From positions 1-64,000 of the forward strand of contig NZ_JACHIN010000003.1 of the NCBI RefSeq assembly GCF_014203235.1: a stretch of 64,000 bases of DNA. Reading direction: 5' to 3'. Shown here piece after piece: positions 51,089-60,764 of this stretch. How positions within the stretch are numbered: the first letter of the stretch is position 1; the number at the start of each line of letters is the position of its first letter. The DNA is from Nonomuraea endophytica (GTDB lineage: Bacteria; Actinomycetota; Actinomycetes; Streptosporangiales; Streptosporangiaceae). A program made the translations under genes and the position numbers. The notes beneath the pieces were generated by a model. It searched no databases. It had not been told where the DNA came from and saw only the letters and a list, made by a program, of their open reading frames with translations.

Positions 51089-52825
51089 GTGCCCAAATGG
51101 ACCTGTGCTGCCGACGATCTGGAAGCAGTGATCGAGCTCTCGCCTGACGGCGAGCTTTCATGGGAGGTGCGGCACGCCGGCCGGGTGGTCGTCAGCCCTT
51201 CCCGGCTGGGCCTGAAGGCGGCCCACGCCGACCTCACCCGTGGCCTGGCGTTCGAGGGGATCACCAGCCGGGCCGTCGACGAGACCTACGAGACCGTGAC
51301 CGGCAAAAGCCGCGCGCACCGCTACACCGCCACCGAATGGACCCTCGCCTTCAGCCAGGGTTTGGAGCTCCAGGTGCGGGTGGGGTCGGGCGGGGTGGCG
51401 TACCGGTATCGGGTCAGCTGGACCGGCCCCGTCACGATTTGCGATGAAATTTCGGAGTATGTGGTGCCGGCGGCGGCCCGCGCCATCCTCCTGCCTTACG
51501 AGAACGGCCGCTGCGACTACGAGGAGATCCACCACCACACCACCGTCGAGCGGGCCGAGCCGATCCTGTACGGCTACCCGTCGCTGTTCCAGATCGGCGA
51601 GAGCTGGATGCTGGTCACCGAGTCGAACCTGGACAGCGGCTACGCCGGCACCCGCCTCGCCTTCGACGGCGCCGCCTTCCGTCTCGACCTGCCCGACCCG
51701 TACGTCACCGCGGCCTCTCCGCTGGTCACGCCCTGGCGCACGGCGATCGTCGGCGACCTCGCCGCCATCGTGGCCAGCGACCTGGTGACCAGCCTGGCGG
51801 AGCCGTCCCGGGTGGCCGACGCCTCCTGGGTCAAGCCGGGCGCCGCCGCCTGGTCCTGGTGGTCGGACGGCCCCTCGACCCGCGACCTGGAGGCCCAGAA
51901 GGTCTGGGTGGACTTCGCCGCCGGGATGGGCTGGCCGTACGTGCTGGCCGACGCCGGATGGAACAAGGAGTGGATGCCCGAGCTCATCGCCTACGCCCGC
52001 GAGCGCGGCGTCGGCATCTGGCTCTGGTCGCACTGGCAGCACGTCGACACCCCGCTGGAGCACCGCGAGAAGCTCACCCTCTGGAAGGAGTGGGGCGCGG
52101 TCGGCGTGAAGATCGACTTCACCGAGTCCGACGGCCAGGACCGCATGCGCTGGTTCGACTCCATCCTGGAGGCCACCGCGCGGCTGGAGCTCATGGTCGT
52201 CTTCCACGGCGGCACGATCCCGCGCGGCACCGAGCGCACCTGGCCGCACTTCATGACCGCCGAGGCGGTCAAGGGCGCCGAGTGGATCAAGCCGAAACCC
52301 GGCAAGGAACCGCTCTACCCGCCCGCGCACTACCTGTCGCTGGCCTGCACCCGCAACGTGCAGGGCCCGATGGACTTCACCCCCGTCACCTTCACCGCCG
52401 TGCGCAGCATCTCGGCCGGGTTCGAGCTCGCGCTCGCCGTCCTGTTCGAGTCCGGCGTGCAGCACTTCGCCGACAGCATCGAGGCGTACGGCGCGCGTCC
52501 CGAAGCCCGGCGCCTGCTCTCCCGGGTCCCGATCGCCTGGGACGAGACCCGCCTGCTGTCCGGCGACCCGGCCGACCACCTCGTTCTGGCCCGTCGCGAC
52601 GGCGAGGTCTGGTACGTGGCCTGCGGCACCGCGGGCGAACCCCGCGTGATCACGGTCGCGCTCGACTTCCTCGATGAAGGGGAGTGGACGGCGGAGATCT
52701 ACCAGGACGCCCCAGACGACGGCGTCGCGGCCGAGGAGGCCGAGGTCGCCCCGGGCGCCAAGCTCGACATCCCCGTGGCCGCCAACGGCGGTTTCACCTT
52801 ACGGCTGGCCCGGCGCCAGCCGTAA
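51089..52825 (+). CDS. Glycoside hydrolase family 97
   Basis: A 578-residue GH97 alpha-glycosidase (alpha-glucosidase or alpha-galactosidase). The N-terminal beta-super-sandwich precedes a TIM barrel with PGAAAWSWWSDGPSTRDLE, YVLADAGWNKEW, GIWLWSHW, and VGVKIDFTESDGQDRMRWF, whose Asp would be the nucleophile of a retaining member; VFHGGTIPRGTERTWPHFM and AEAVKGAEW are later blocks. No signal peptide is seen, so it is intracellular, unlike Bacteroides enzymes. GTG 51089 is preferred to ATG 51077 because GGAGG lies 5 nt upstream of it. Confidence 0.9.
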   Translation: MPKWTCAADDLEAVIELSPDGELSWEVRHAGRVVVSPSRLGLKAAHADLTRGLAFEGITSRAVDETYETVTGKSRAHRYTATEWTLAFSQGLELQVRVGSGGVAYRYRVSWTGPVTICDEISEYVVPAAARAILLPYENGRCDYEEIHHHTTVERAEPILYGYPSLFQIGESWMLVTESNLDSGYAGTRLAFDGAAFRLDLPDPYVTAASPLVTPWRTAIVGDLAAIVASDLVTSLAEPSRVADASWVKPGAAAWSWWSDGPSTRDLEAQKVWVDFAAGMGWPYVLADAGWNKEWMPELIAYARERGVGIWLWSHWQHVDTPLEHREKLTLWKEWGAVGVKIDFTESDGQDRMRWFDSILEATARLELMVVFHGGTIPRGTERTWPHFMTAEAVKGAEWIKPKPGKEPLYPPAHYLSLACTRNVQGPMDFTPVTFTAVRSISAGFELALAVLFESGVQHFADSIEAYGARPEARRLLSRVPIAWDETRLLSGDPADHLVLARRDGEVWYVACGTAGEPRVITVALDFLDEGEWTAEIYQDAPDDGVAAEEAEVAPGAKLDIPVAANGGFTLRLARRQP

Positions 52826-52843
52826 TGACCGGAAAGAGGACCC

Positions 52844-54166
52844 GTGCATCCCACCCGGATCGGCGCCGCCACGGCGGCGACCGCCCTCGCCCTCGGTGTC
52901 TTCACCAACGCGCAGGCCGAGCCCCTGCACGACAGGGGCGGCACGCTCGTCGCGCAGACCACCGCCACCCACGCCCGCGTCCACAGCGACCGCCGCCCGA
53001 TGGGCGCGGGCCTGTACGACCGGAAGGCGGACCGGACCTACGTCTCCTGGATGGGCAAGGACTCCGACGCCTACTTCCAGGACTACGACCACAAGGGCGG
53101 CCGCTGGAGCACGCCGGTCAAGATCGGCTCCTCCTTCAAGGACAAGCACAACTACCCGGTCATGGTCCAGGCCGACGACGGCAAGCTGCTGGTCTTCCAC
53201 GGCGCGCACAACTCGCCGCTGCGCCTGGCCACGCGGGCGGCCGACGGCACGTGGAGCGATCGCAGCCTCGGTGACGTCGCGCCCTACTACGCCTCCTACC
53301 CGATGGCGCTGAAGGCCCGCAACGGCGACGTCTACGTCTTCTTCCGCGACACGCTCAAGGAGGACGACAAGACGGCCTTCGTCGACGACCGGCCGATGCA
53401 GTACCTCATGTCCACCGACGACGGCGTGACCTGGAAGAGCTCGGGCGAGCTGACCGGCCACCCGTACGTCCTCGGCTCCGAGCGCGAGGACAACATGGAC
53501 GAGGTCTACGTCGCCGAGATGACCGAGTACGGCGGCCGCTTCCACATGCTCTGGACCATGGCGGGCGGCGGCAAGCCGGACGTCCACGGCCACGGCACCC
53601 AGATCCACGACGTGTTCTACGCCGTCTTCGACCCGGCCACCCGGCACTTCTCCACGGTCGCCGGCGAGGACCTCGGCACCCAGCTCGACCAGGCCGAGAT
53701 GCTGGACAAGGCGATCGTCTGGCGCAGCAACAGGGAACTGCTGCACGGCACCGGCTTCACCCACTCGGTCCAGGTCATGGCCGACGGCAGGCCGGTGATC
53801 GTCTTCTACGACAACCAGACCGGCGGCCAGCGCGCCTGGCTGACCGCGGGCCGCTGGAACGGCCGCTCGTGGGACTTCACCCGCCTCACCGAGGAGTACG
53901 GCCTGCTCGACAGCGAGAAGACCGGCCCCCACACGCTCCGGGTCTACACCACCAGGGGCAGTGAATCGGGCATCACCGCCTTCACCCTCGACCGCGGCCG
54001 GAACTGGCGGCAGGGGCAGTACATCTGGACCGACACCAAGCTGCAGAAGGGCAACGTGATCGAGGGCGGCAAGGACCCGGTCCGCATGCTCGCCGAGACC
54101 AACACCGGCACTCAGGACCAGACCGTGCAGACCGGCAACGTCTACGCCGTGGGAGAGATTCGATGA
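52844..54166 (+). CDS. Secreted BNR-4 repeat protein, polysaccharide-lyase-like propeller
   Basis: A 440-residue exported protein with a signal peptide ending near TNAQAEP. The mature part is a seven-bladed-propeller BNR_4 protein: GAGLYDRKADRTYVSWMG, DYDHKGGRWSTPVKIG, HNYPVMVQADDGKLLVFHGAH, YASYPMALKARNGDVYVFFRD, MSTDDGVTWKSSGEL and HSVQVMADGRPVIVFYDNQ. This fold occurs in several polysaccharide lyase families (for example ulvan and rhamnogalacturonan lyases) and in non-catalytic proteins. GTG start 18 nt after GH97. It overlaps the next secreted gene by ATGA. Confidence 0.8.
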   Translation: MHPTRIGAATAATALALGVFTNAQAEPLHDRGGTLVAQTTATHARVHSDRRPMGAGLYDRKADRTYVSWMGKDSDAYFQDYDHKGGRWSTPVKIGSSFKDKHNYPVMVQADDGKLLVFHGAHNSPLRLATRAADGTWSDRSLGDVAPYYASYPMALKARNGDVYVFFRDTLKEDDKTAFVDDRPMQYLMSTDDGVTWKSSGELTGHPYVLGSEREDNMDEVYVAEMTEYGGRFHMLWTMAGGGKPDVHGHGTQIHDVFYAVFDPATRHFSTVAGEDLGTQLDQAEMLDKAIVWRSNRELLHGTGFTHSVQVMADGRPVIVFYDNQTGGQRAWLTAGRWNGRSWDFTRLTEEYGLLDSEKTGPHTLRVYTTRGSESGITAFTLDRGRNWRQGQYIWTDTKLQKGNVIEGGKDPVRMLAETNTGTQDQTVQTGNVYAVGEIR

Positions 54167-55341
54167 TCAGGCAGATCGCTGCGGCGCTCGTACTGGTGGC
54201 CGCCTTCACACCGTCCGCAGCAGCGCAGGCCGCGGGCGACCGCTGGGACCTGCGCTGGAACCCCAGCCCGTCGCGCGACGGCGTCGACGCCTTCGAGGCG
54301 CTGGAGGACGACCGGCGCGGCTCGCACGCCGACGGCATGCCGCACGTCTACACCGACAGGAACGCCTGGCGCTTCGACATGCACAACGTGGACCGCGACG
54401 GCTCCGACCGCCAGCGCAACGAGGTACGCGGCATGCGCGACGGCCGGGGCCGCGCCCTGGAGATGCGCAAGGACGAGACCTGGCGGATCAGCTGGCAGAT
54501 GTACATCCCCGACACCCTGGACGCCACCTCCAGCTTCAGCCACATCTGGCAGCTCAAGACCTCCGACATCGGCACCCCGGTCGCCCAGCTCTCCCTGCCG
54601 ATCAAGAGCGGCGTGCAGAAGATCGAGGCCCGCTACTGGACGCTGGCCGACAACGCCACGCACGGCTTCGCCTCCTACGACCTGGAGGCGATCCAGAACA
54701 AGTGGGTCACCACCACGATCGAGATCAAGTCCAGCGACAAGGGCTACATGCGCTGGGTGCTGAAGGACGGCCACCGCACGCTGGTGGACCAGCGGATCGA
54801 CGACATCGACTTCTACTGGACCGAAGAGCAGTACAACCGTCCGAAGTGGGGCATCTACCGCAGCATCCGCAGCACCGGGCTCCAGGACACGCACATGCTG
54901 GTCAGGGATCTCAAGGCGTGGACACTGGGGCCGGTCAACCCGCCGGTCCGGCTGCCGGCGCCCGACCCGGCCGCGTACGAGGCCGAGCGCAAGGGCACGC
55001 TCTTCGAGGGCGCGGCCGAACCCGTCTACTGCCGGATCTGCTCCGGCGGGCTCAAGACCATCCTCATCGGCGGCAACACCTACGACTACACCACGGTCAA
55101 GGGCATCCTCTCCGAGACCACCGCGACCAAGGAGATGACCGTCCACGCCGTCGTCAACGGCACCCAGTCCTTCCGCATCAGCGTCAACGGCGCAGACTCG
55201 GTCGAGGTGCCCATGACCGGCACCCCCGACACGATCACCACGACGACCGTCCAGGTGCCGCTCATCGCGGGCGTCAACAACATCCGCTTCTTCAACCTCA
55301 CCGCCAGGACGCCCGAGCTCGACAAGATCGTCATCAGGTAG
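54163..55341 (+). CDS. Secreted polysaccharide lyase-like protein with C-terminal carbohydrate-binding module
   Basis: A 392-residue exported protein (signal MIRQIAAALVLVAAFTPSAAAQA). Residues about 30-265 form a heparin-lyase-I-like jelly roll: SDRQRNEVRG, WRISWQMYIPDTLDATSSFSH is its core (spaced around WQLK), and YRSIRSTGLQDTHMLVRDLKAW closes it. From about 280, YCRICSGGLKTILIGG to GVNNIRFFNLTARTPELDKI resembles a CBM6/35 module. Substrate is unknown. It is the middle gene of three adjacent secreted proteins. Confidence 0.75.
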   Translation: MIRQIAAALVLVAAFTPSAAAQAAGDRWDLRWNPSPSRDGVDAFEALEDDRRGSHADGMPHVYTDRNAWRFDMHNVDRDGSDRQRNEVRGMRDGRGRALEMRKDETWRISWQMYIPDTLDATSSFSHIWQLKTSDIGTPVAQLSLPIKSGVQKIEARYWTLADNATHGFASYDLEAIQNKWVTTTIEIKSSDKGYMRWVLKDGHRTLVDQRIDDIDFYWTEEQYNRPKWGIYRSIRSTGLQDTHMLVRDLKAWTLGPVNPPVRLPAPDPAAYEAERKGTLFEGAAEPVYCRICSGGLKTILIGGNTYDYTTVKGILSETTATKEMTVHAVVNGTQSFRISVNGADSVEVPMTGTPDTITTTTVQVPLIAGVNNIRFFNLTARTPELDKIVIR

Positions 55342-55350
55342 GAGCGGAGC

Positions 55351-56919
55351 ATGGATCTCACCAGACGCGGGTTACTGGCCGCCGGCGGCGCGCTGGCGTT
55401 CACCGCCGCCGCGGGCGCGGCGCCCGCGCGGGCGGGCACCCTCTGGCAGTCTGACCTCGTGCGTTACGACCGCCGCGGCCGCCTCGTCTACACCGCCGAC
55501 GCCGAGGGCAACCGCGTACCGGACTTCAGCCACGCGGGCTACCGGGGCGGCGAGCGGCCCATCCCGCACGTGCGCGTGGTCAAGGTGATCAGGCCCGTCG
55601 AGGGCGACAACACCGCGCACGTCCAGGCCGCGCTGGACGAGGTGGCTGCGCTGCCCCGGCAGCGCCGCGGCGCGCTGCTGCTGTCACCCGGCCTCTATCC
55701 GGTCGCGGGCACCCTGTACGTGCGCGCCGACGGCCTCGTGCTGCGCGGCGCGGGCGACGGGGCCGACCCGGCGGCGAACACGATCATCAAGGCCACCGGC
55801 AACACGCCCAAGGACCGCAACGTCATCGTGGTCGGCGGCGTCTCGGGCGGCGGCTGGCGCGGTGAGGTTCCGGGCACGCGTACCGACATCATGAGCGACT
55901 TCGTGCAGGTGGGCGCGCGCCAGTTCCAGGTCGCCGATCCGGGCGCGCTGCGGGCCGGGCACAACGTCGTCATCACCCATCCCTGCACCGAGGAGTGGCT
56001 GAAGGCGATCGACCACGGCGGGCACGACGTCGGCCCGCCGTGGAAGGTGGGGGAGCACCCCCTCTCCTTCAACCGCTACATCACCGACGTCTCCGGGAAC
56101 GTCGTGACGGTCGACGTGCCGCTCTACAACCACCTCAACCGCGCCCACAGCACGTCCTTCCTCTACACCTGGGACCGGGCCGGGCTGGTCACCGAGGTCG
56201 GCGTGGAGCGCCTGCGCGTCGACATCGAGTACACGGGCGACCCCGAGCAGGACGAGAACCACGCCTACAACGCGATCTACCTGCTGCGCTGCGAGGACGC
56301 GTGGGTACGCGACTGCACCGCCCTGCACTTCACCCAGGCCGGCTTCGCCACCCAGGAGACCACCCGCGCCACCATCCAGAACTGCCGCGCCGTCGACCCG
56401 GTCAGCATCGTCACCGGCAGCCGCCGCTACAACTTCAACACCTACACCTACTCGCAGCAGATCCTGTTCAAGGACTGCTACGCCTACAAGGCCAGGCACG
56501 CCTTCGTCTCCAACGGCCACAGCACGGTCTCCGGCATCGTGTTCCTGCGCGGCGTCGCGGAACACGCGCTCAACTCCAGCGAGGGCCACCGCCGCTGGTC
56601 GCAGGGCCTGCTCTTCGACGGCCACCGCGACCTCGACCCGCACTACGACTACACGCTCGGCCTGTACAACCGCGGCCGCTACGGCACCTCGCACGGCTGG
56701 TCGGCGGCCCACTCCGTCGCCTGGAACTGCGACGTGTCCACCAGCAAGCTGATCGTCCAGAAGCCGCCCACGGCCCAGAACTACGCGATCGGCTGCCGCG
56801 GGACGATCACCGGCGACGGCCCGTTCGCCCAGCCCGCAGGCCACATCGAGGGCGCCAACCGGCCCGGCCTGCTGCCGCCCTCGCTCTACCAGGCACAGTT
56901 CTTCGACCGCCACCGATGA
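55351..56919 (+). CDS. Tat-exported right-handed beta-helix protein
   Basis: A 522-residue protein with a twin-arginine signal (DLTRRGLLAAGGALAFTAAA). The start of the mature region, GDNTAHVQAALDEVAALP then LLLSPGLYPVAGTLYVRADGLVLRGAG, is a pectate-lyase-superfamily entry, followed by helix rungs (VERLRVDIEYTGD, WVRDCTALHFTQAGFATQET, FKDCYAYKARHAFVSNGHST). A polysaccharide hydrolase or lyase acting on the same glycan as its neighbours is likely. ATG 9 nt after the previous stop. Confidence 0.78.
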   Translation: MDLTRRGLLAAGGALAFTAAAGAAPARAGTLWQSDLVRYDRRGRLVYTADAEGNRVPDFSHAGYRGGERPIPHVRVVKVIRPVEGDNTAHVQAALDEVAALPRQRRGALLLSPGLYPVAGTLYVRADGLVLRGAGDGADPAANTIIKATGNTPKDRNVIVVGGVSGGGWRGEVPGTRTDIMSDFVQVGARQFQVADPGALRAGHNVVITHPCTEEWLKAIDHGGHDVGPPWKVGEHPLSFNRYITDVSGNVVTVDVPLYNHLNRAHSTSFLYTWDRAGLVTEVGVERLRVDIEYTGDPEQDENHAYNAIYLLRCEDAWVRDCTALHFTQAGFATQETTRATIQNCRAVDPVSIVTGSRRYNFNTYTYSQQILFKDCYAYKARHAFVSNGHSTVSGIVFLRGVAEHALNSSEGHRRWSQGLLFDGHRDLDPHYDYTLGLYNRGRYGTSHGWSAAHSVAWNCDVSTSKLIVQKPPTAQNYAIGCRGTITGDGPFAQPAGHIEGANRPGLLPPSLYQAQFFDRHR

Positions 56920-56976
56920 GTTCCGGCTTCCTCCGGGGTCTGTACAGGAAAGCGATCCACGACCTCGGAGGAAGAC

Positions 56977-57363
56977 ATGACCAGCCCCGTCCTGGACAGC
57001 ATGCTGTTGGCCAGCACCGACCCGGTCCGGCTGAGCGAATGGTACGCGGCGGCGCTGGAGCCGGCCGAGACGGCCGACCTCGGCGACTACCGCTACCTGC
57101 GCTTCGGCACGTTCGGCGTGCTCTTCGACCGGCGTGCCGACGTGAGCGGCAAGAACCCCGAACCCGCCAGGATGATTCTCAACTTCCAGGTGGACGACGC
57201 GAGGGAGGTCACCGCCCGCATGGAAGGGCTCGGGGTGACCTGGCTGGCCCCGCTGGAGGACCGCGACGGCAGCCTGTTCGCCACCGCGATCGACCCCGAC
57301 GGCAACTACGTCCAGGTCATCCAGCTCAGCCCCGAGCACCGCGCGGAAATGGGGGCGAAGTGA
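56977..57363 (+). CDS. VOC-family (glyoxalase/bleomycin-resistance fold) protein
   Basis: A 128-residue vicinal-oxygen-chelate protein: LDSMLLASTDPVRLSEWYAAAL, FGVLFDRRADVSG, MILNFQVDDAREVTARMEGL and TAIDPDGNYVQVIQL. No substrate is indicated. GGAGGAAG precedes the ATG. It overlaps the following VOC gene by 1 nt, so the pair may form a heteromeric or paired unit. Confidence 0.85.
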   Translation: MTSPVLDSMLLASTDPVRLSEWYAAALEPAETADLGDYRYLRFGTFGVLFDRRADVSGKNPEPARMILNFQVDDAREVTARMEGLGVTWLAPLEDRDGSLFATAIDPDGNYVQVIQLSPEHRAEMGAK

Positions 57364-57734
57364 TGTTCGGCCAGACCAAGGCGTTCAGCGGGTTCTCCGT
57401 CGACGACGTGCCCAAGGCCAAGGCGTTCTACGAGGGCGTGCTCGGCCTGCGGGTGTCGGAGGAGAACGGGATGCTCACCCTGCACATCGCCGGTGAGCGC
57501 GACATCCTCGTCTACCCCAAGGGCGAGGCCCACGAGCCCGCCGGCTACACCATTCTCAACTTCCCGGTCGACGACGTCGACAAGGCCGTCGGGCAGCTCG
57601 CCGGGCGCGGCGTGGAGTTCGCCCGCTACCCGGGCTTCGAGCAGGAGGCCAACGGTGTTATGCGGGCCGGCGGGCCGCCGATCGCGTGGTTCACCGACCC
57701 GGCCGGCAACGTGCTGTCGGTCATCCAGATCTGA
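57363..57734 (+). CDS. VOC-family protein
   Basis: A 123-residue protein: AFSGFSVDDVPKAKAFYEGVLG, GYTILNFPVDDVDKAVGQLAG and IAWFTDPAGNVLSVIQI. It is coupled (TGATG) to the preceding VOC gene and overlaps the convergent GH36 gene by 14 nt. Function unknown. Confidence 0.87.
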   Translation: MFGQTKAFSGFSVDDVPKAKAFYEGVLGLRVSEENGMLTLHIAGERDILVYPKGEAHEPAGYTILNFPVDDVDKAVGQLAGRGVEFARYPGFEQEANGVMRAGGPPIAWFTDPAGNVLSVIQI

Positions 57735-59508
57735 CCAGCTCGAGCAGGCCGCCGGTGGGCACCGTGATCTGGTGCGTGCCGGCGGCCTCGAACGCGTGCG
57801 CGCCCCGGCCCACGACCTCGCCGCGGCAGTCGTAGACGGTGGCGCGGGCCGTACCGGCGAGGGCGGAGGTGAGCAGGACGGCGGGGTCGTCGTCGGCGTT
57901 GGCCAGCCACAGCGTGCCCGACGAGGGCACCGCGACCGGCACCGGCGCGTAGCGCGCGGCGATCACCACGCCGTCTCCCCGCGCGGTGACCAGCGGATAC
58001 TGCAGGTCGGGCCGTGACGGCCGCAGCTCCCCGCGCTGCAGCACCTCGGCGTGCTCCTTCACGAACCCCAGCCAGAAGCGCAGCGCCGCCGTCTGCGCCG
58101 CGCTCTGCGCGGTGAGGTCCACGGAGATCTGCGGCACCGCGAACAACACGTTGATCAGCTGCACGGCGACGCGCTCGGCGCTCTCCGACGGGTGCCACAT
58201 CATCATGTCCGCGTGTACGGCCAGCGGCCCCGCGACCAGGCGCAGGTCGATCGTGCGCTGGCGGTTGTGCAGCGCGCTGAGCGGGCAGTCGGAGGCGCGC
58301 ACCATCGCGGCCCGCCCCCAGAGCCCCGGGCTGATGTACGGCTGCCGCAGTTCGATCGGCGCGTCCGCGGGCAGGCGCGCGGCCAGCTCGGCCAGCAGGA
58401 GGCGCACGCCCTCGTTGACTGTCGCGCAGTCGGCCTCGGGGCCGGGCTCCGGCGGGTCCTCGACGGCGAACTGGTCGATGAAGTCGATCTTGAGCCCGTC
58501 CACGCCCCAGTCCTCGACGGCGCGGGCGAGGTTGTCGGTGAGCAGGTCGCGGATGTGGGGGTAGCGGGGGTCGACGACGACGGCGTTCATGTGGGGCTTG
58601 TAGGTGAGGCTGTAGTCCTGGACCTGGTCCCAGAGCGGGGTGTGGCGGCCGACGAAGGGGAGGGCGTACCAGAGCAGGTAGGCGAGGCCGTGGGCGCGGA
58701 CCTTGGCCACGTGTCCGGAAATGTCGGGGAACGCGGTGGGGGAGGGCAGCCACTCGCCCACGTAGCCGTAGCCGCGGCCCCGGTCGTCGCTGTGCCAGCC
58801 GTCGTCCACGATGATCGCCTCGCAGCCCAGCTCGGCGGCGGCGGCCGCCTGGCGTTCCACGCTTTCCGCGCTCACGTGCTGCTGCATGGCGTACCAGGTG
58901 GAGTAGGCGGGCATCCGCGCGGCGCGCGGCGCCTCCCGCGCGCCGCGCCCGGCCGACCACCAAGTCGTGACGCCGACCAGCGTGTCGGCGAAGTGCCGGC
59001 CGCTGAGGTCGAGCCGCAGCACGAGGCCGGCCCCCGGGGCGGCCCTGTGCTCGGCCCAGAAGCCGAAGTCACCCGTCTCCTCGACCACGCCGGTGCGGAT
59101 CAGCACCGGCCGCACGACCTCGGCCACCGCGTACGTGCACACCGACACGTCGCCCGCGCCGATCAGCGCGCCCACCGGCGCGCCCTTCTCCAGCGAGGTC
59201 CGGCGCGGGCGGCGCCAGAACGGCGGCAGGCCCCGGTGCTCGCCGCTGTCGGGCACCCAGAAGGCGGTCACGTCCACGCACGGCACCCGCCACGCCACGC
59301 GCACTGTCGCCGGCGCGCCCGGCGTCACCCGCACCTCCACCACGCCGTCGCCGGTGTGGACGACCTCCCACGCCAGCTCGACGGGCGCGTCGGCGGCGGC
59401 CGCCGCCACCGCGCTCGCCTGGGCCACCAGGTCGCCGATGCCCACGGGGATCTCCACCACGCCCGAGGTCGCGGCGGTGTCGTGGGGCTGCCAGATGGTC
59501 GCGGTCAC
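57721..59508 (-). CDS. Glycoside hydrolase clan GH-D enzyme (GH36-like alpha-galactosidase)
   Basis: A 595-residue enzyme with a beta-sandwich N-terminus and TIM barrel. YSTWYAMQQHVSAESVERQ, AIIVDDGWHSDD, LLWYALPFVGRH, DGLKIDFIDQF (nucleophile Asp) and MVRASDCPLSALHNRQRTID (candidate acid/base Asp) define it. No signal peptide. GTG 59508 abuts the ROK stop, with AGGAGAG upstream, so it is co-expressed with its probable regulator. It differs clearly from the longer GH36 at 60765. Confidence 0.85.
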   Translation of the reverse strand: MTATIWQPHDTAATSGVVEIPVGIGDLVAQASAVAAAAADAPVELAWEVVHTGDGVVEVRVTPGAPATVRVAWRVPCVDVTAFWVPDSGEHRGLPPFWRRPRRTSLEKGAPVGALIGAGDVSVCTYAVAEVVRPVLIRTGVVEETGDFGFWAEHRAAPGAGLVLRLDLSGRHFADTLVGVTTWWSAGRGAREAPRAARMPAYSTWYAMQQHVSAESVERQAAAAAELGCEAIIVDDGWHSDDRGRGYGYVGEWLPSPTAFPDISGHVAKVRAHGLAYLLWYALPFVGRHTPLWDQVQDYSLTYKPHMNAVVVDPRYPHIRDLLTDNLARAVEDWGVDGLKIDFIDQFAVEDPPEPGPEADCATVNEGVRLLLAELAARLPADAPIELRQPYISPGLWGRAAMVRASDCPLSALHNRQRTIDLRLVAGPLAVHADMMMWHPSESAERVAVQLINVLFAVPQISVDLTAQSAAQTAALRFWLGFVKEHAEVLQRGELRPSRPDLQYPLVTARGDGVVIAARYAPVPVAVPSSGTLWLANADDDPAVLLTSALAGTARATVYDCRGEVVGRGAHAFEAAGTHQITVPTGGLLELVRSG

Positions 59509-60693
59509 TCATCTCTCCTGGAGGGTGAAGAGGGTCTGGATGGCCACCGCGGCGGCGCCGCGGGCCCACTGCTCGAACGGCGATGGCCGCAGGATCAGGC
59601 GGCAGTCGGCGGCCGCGCCGAAGGCCTGCTGGGTGAAGGCGGCGCGGAGCTGGTCCTCGAACAGCTCGTAGGCCGCCAGCCCCGGCATGTCGCCGCTGAC
59701 GATGATGCGTTCGGGGCCGATGAGGTTGGCCATGGCCGCCATCGCCCGCCCGATCGCCTCGCCGGCGCGGGCGAAGACCGCCATGGCGGCCGGCGAGCCC
59801 GAGCGGGCCGCGGCCATGGCGCCGTCGAGTGTCAGCGTCTCGTCGCCCAGCGCCGCGCGGGCCGCCGCGACGACGGCCGGGGTGCCCGCGATGGCCTCCA
59901 CGCAGCCGTGGCCGCCGCAGTGGCAGGGCGGGCTGTCGCCGCCGACGGGCACGTGACCGATCTCGCCGGCCACGCCGCGCGCCCCGGCCACCAGGCGATC
60001 GTCCACCACGACCGCGCAGCCGATGCCGAGCCCGACCGTGACCAGCGCGAACGACGAGGCGCCCACGCCCTCGCCGAACCAGTGCTCGGCCACGGTGAGC
60101 GCCTTGACGTCGTTCTCCACGGTGACGGTCAGGCCGGTCGCGGCCCTGGCCAGCTCGCCGAGCGGCACCTCGTGCCAGCGCAGGAAGGGGGAGTAGCGCA
60201 CCAGCCCGGTGCTCTTGTCGACGTCGCCGGAGATGGCCAGGCCGAGGGAGTGGCAGCGCTCGCGGTAGCCGGGCGCGCGGCCGAGCAGCTCGTCGGCGAG
60301 CGCCTTCAGCTCCGCCACCACGTGCTCGGGGGTGCGCGCGCTCAGCGACCGGTGGGCCTCCTCGACGACCTGGGCGCGCAGGTCGGTGACGACGCCGATG
60401 AGGTCGTCGTCGGTGATCTTCACGCCGACGAAGAACTCCCGGTCGGGGTGGATGGCCAGCGGGCTGGCCGGGCGACCGGCGCCGGGGCCGGTACGCTCGG
60501 TGGCCGCCATCTCGAAGAGGTATCCCGCGTCGATGAACGGCCTGGCCGCCTTGGTGACGGCCGCCGACGACAGGCCGGTGCGCCTGGCGATCTCCACCCG
60601 GGAGACCGGACCCTGCGTCAGGACCATGGTGAAGACGGTGGCGGAGGCCGGGCTCGTGATCGTGGCCGCCCGCCCGCGCGAGGGATCCAGCAT
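59509..60693 (-). CDS. ROK-family transcriptional regulator
   Basis: A 394-residue NagC/XylR-type regulator. The N-terminal winged helix is VSRVEIARRTGLSSAAVTKA (about 30-49); the ROK sugar-binding domain has GVAGEIGHVPVGG and the zinc motif CHCGGHGCVEAIAG. It is divergent from GH36 and adjacent to a second GH36, so it most likely senses a galactoside or related sugar. The promoter it shares with GH36 carries the repeated 27-bp element, its probable operator; this link is inference. Confidence 0.92.
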   Translation of the reverse strand: MLDPSRGRAATITSPASATVFTMVLTQGPVSRVEIARRTGLSSAAVTKAARPFIDAGYLFEMAATERTGPGAGRPASPLAIHPDREFFVGVKITDDDLIGVVTDLRAQVVEEAHRSLSARTPEHVVAELKALADELLGRAPGYRERCHSLGLAISGDVDKSTGLVRYSPFLRWHEVPLGELARAATGLTVTVENDVKALTVAEHWFGEGVGASSFALVTVGLGIGCAVVVDDRLVAGARGVAGEIGHVPVGGDSPPCHCGGHGCVEAIAGTPAVVAAARAALGDETLTLDGAMAAARSGSPAAMAVFARAGEAIGRAMAAMANLIGPERIIVSGDMPGLAAYELFEDQLRAAFTQQAFGAAADCRLILRPSPFEQWARGAAAVAIQTLFTLQER

Positions 60694-60696
60694 GGC

Positions 60697-60758
60697 CGCA
60701 TAGTAGCAGTAATTAACTTCGTCAAGAATTGAATTCGTGTTAGGCCGTGCCTAGGCTC
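60697..60758. promoter_or_regulatory. Divergent promoter with the shared 27-bp element (copy 2)
   Basis: The 27 bp at 60709-60735 are identical to 51007-51033. Rightward TTGAAT (60729-60734) is 17 nt from TAGGCT (60752-60757), 7 nt before the GH36 ATG. Leftward TTGACG (60725-60720) is 17 nt from TATGCG (60702-60697) before the ROK gene. CCTAGGCTC (60750-60758) has the same 14-nt spacing from the element as in copy 1. Confidence 0.78.
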
Positions 60759-60764
60759 CAGCTC

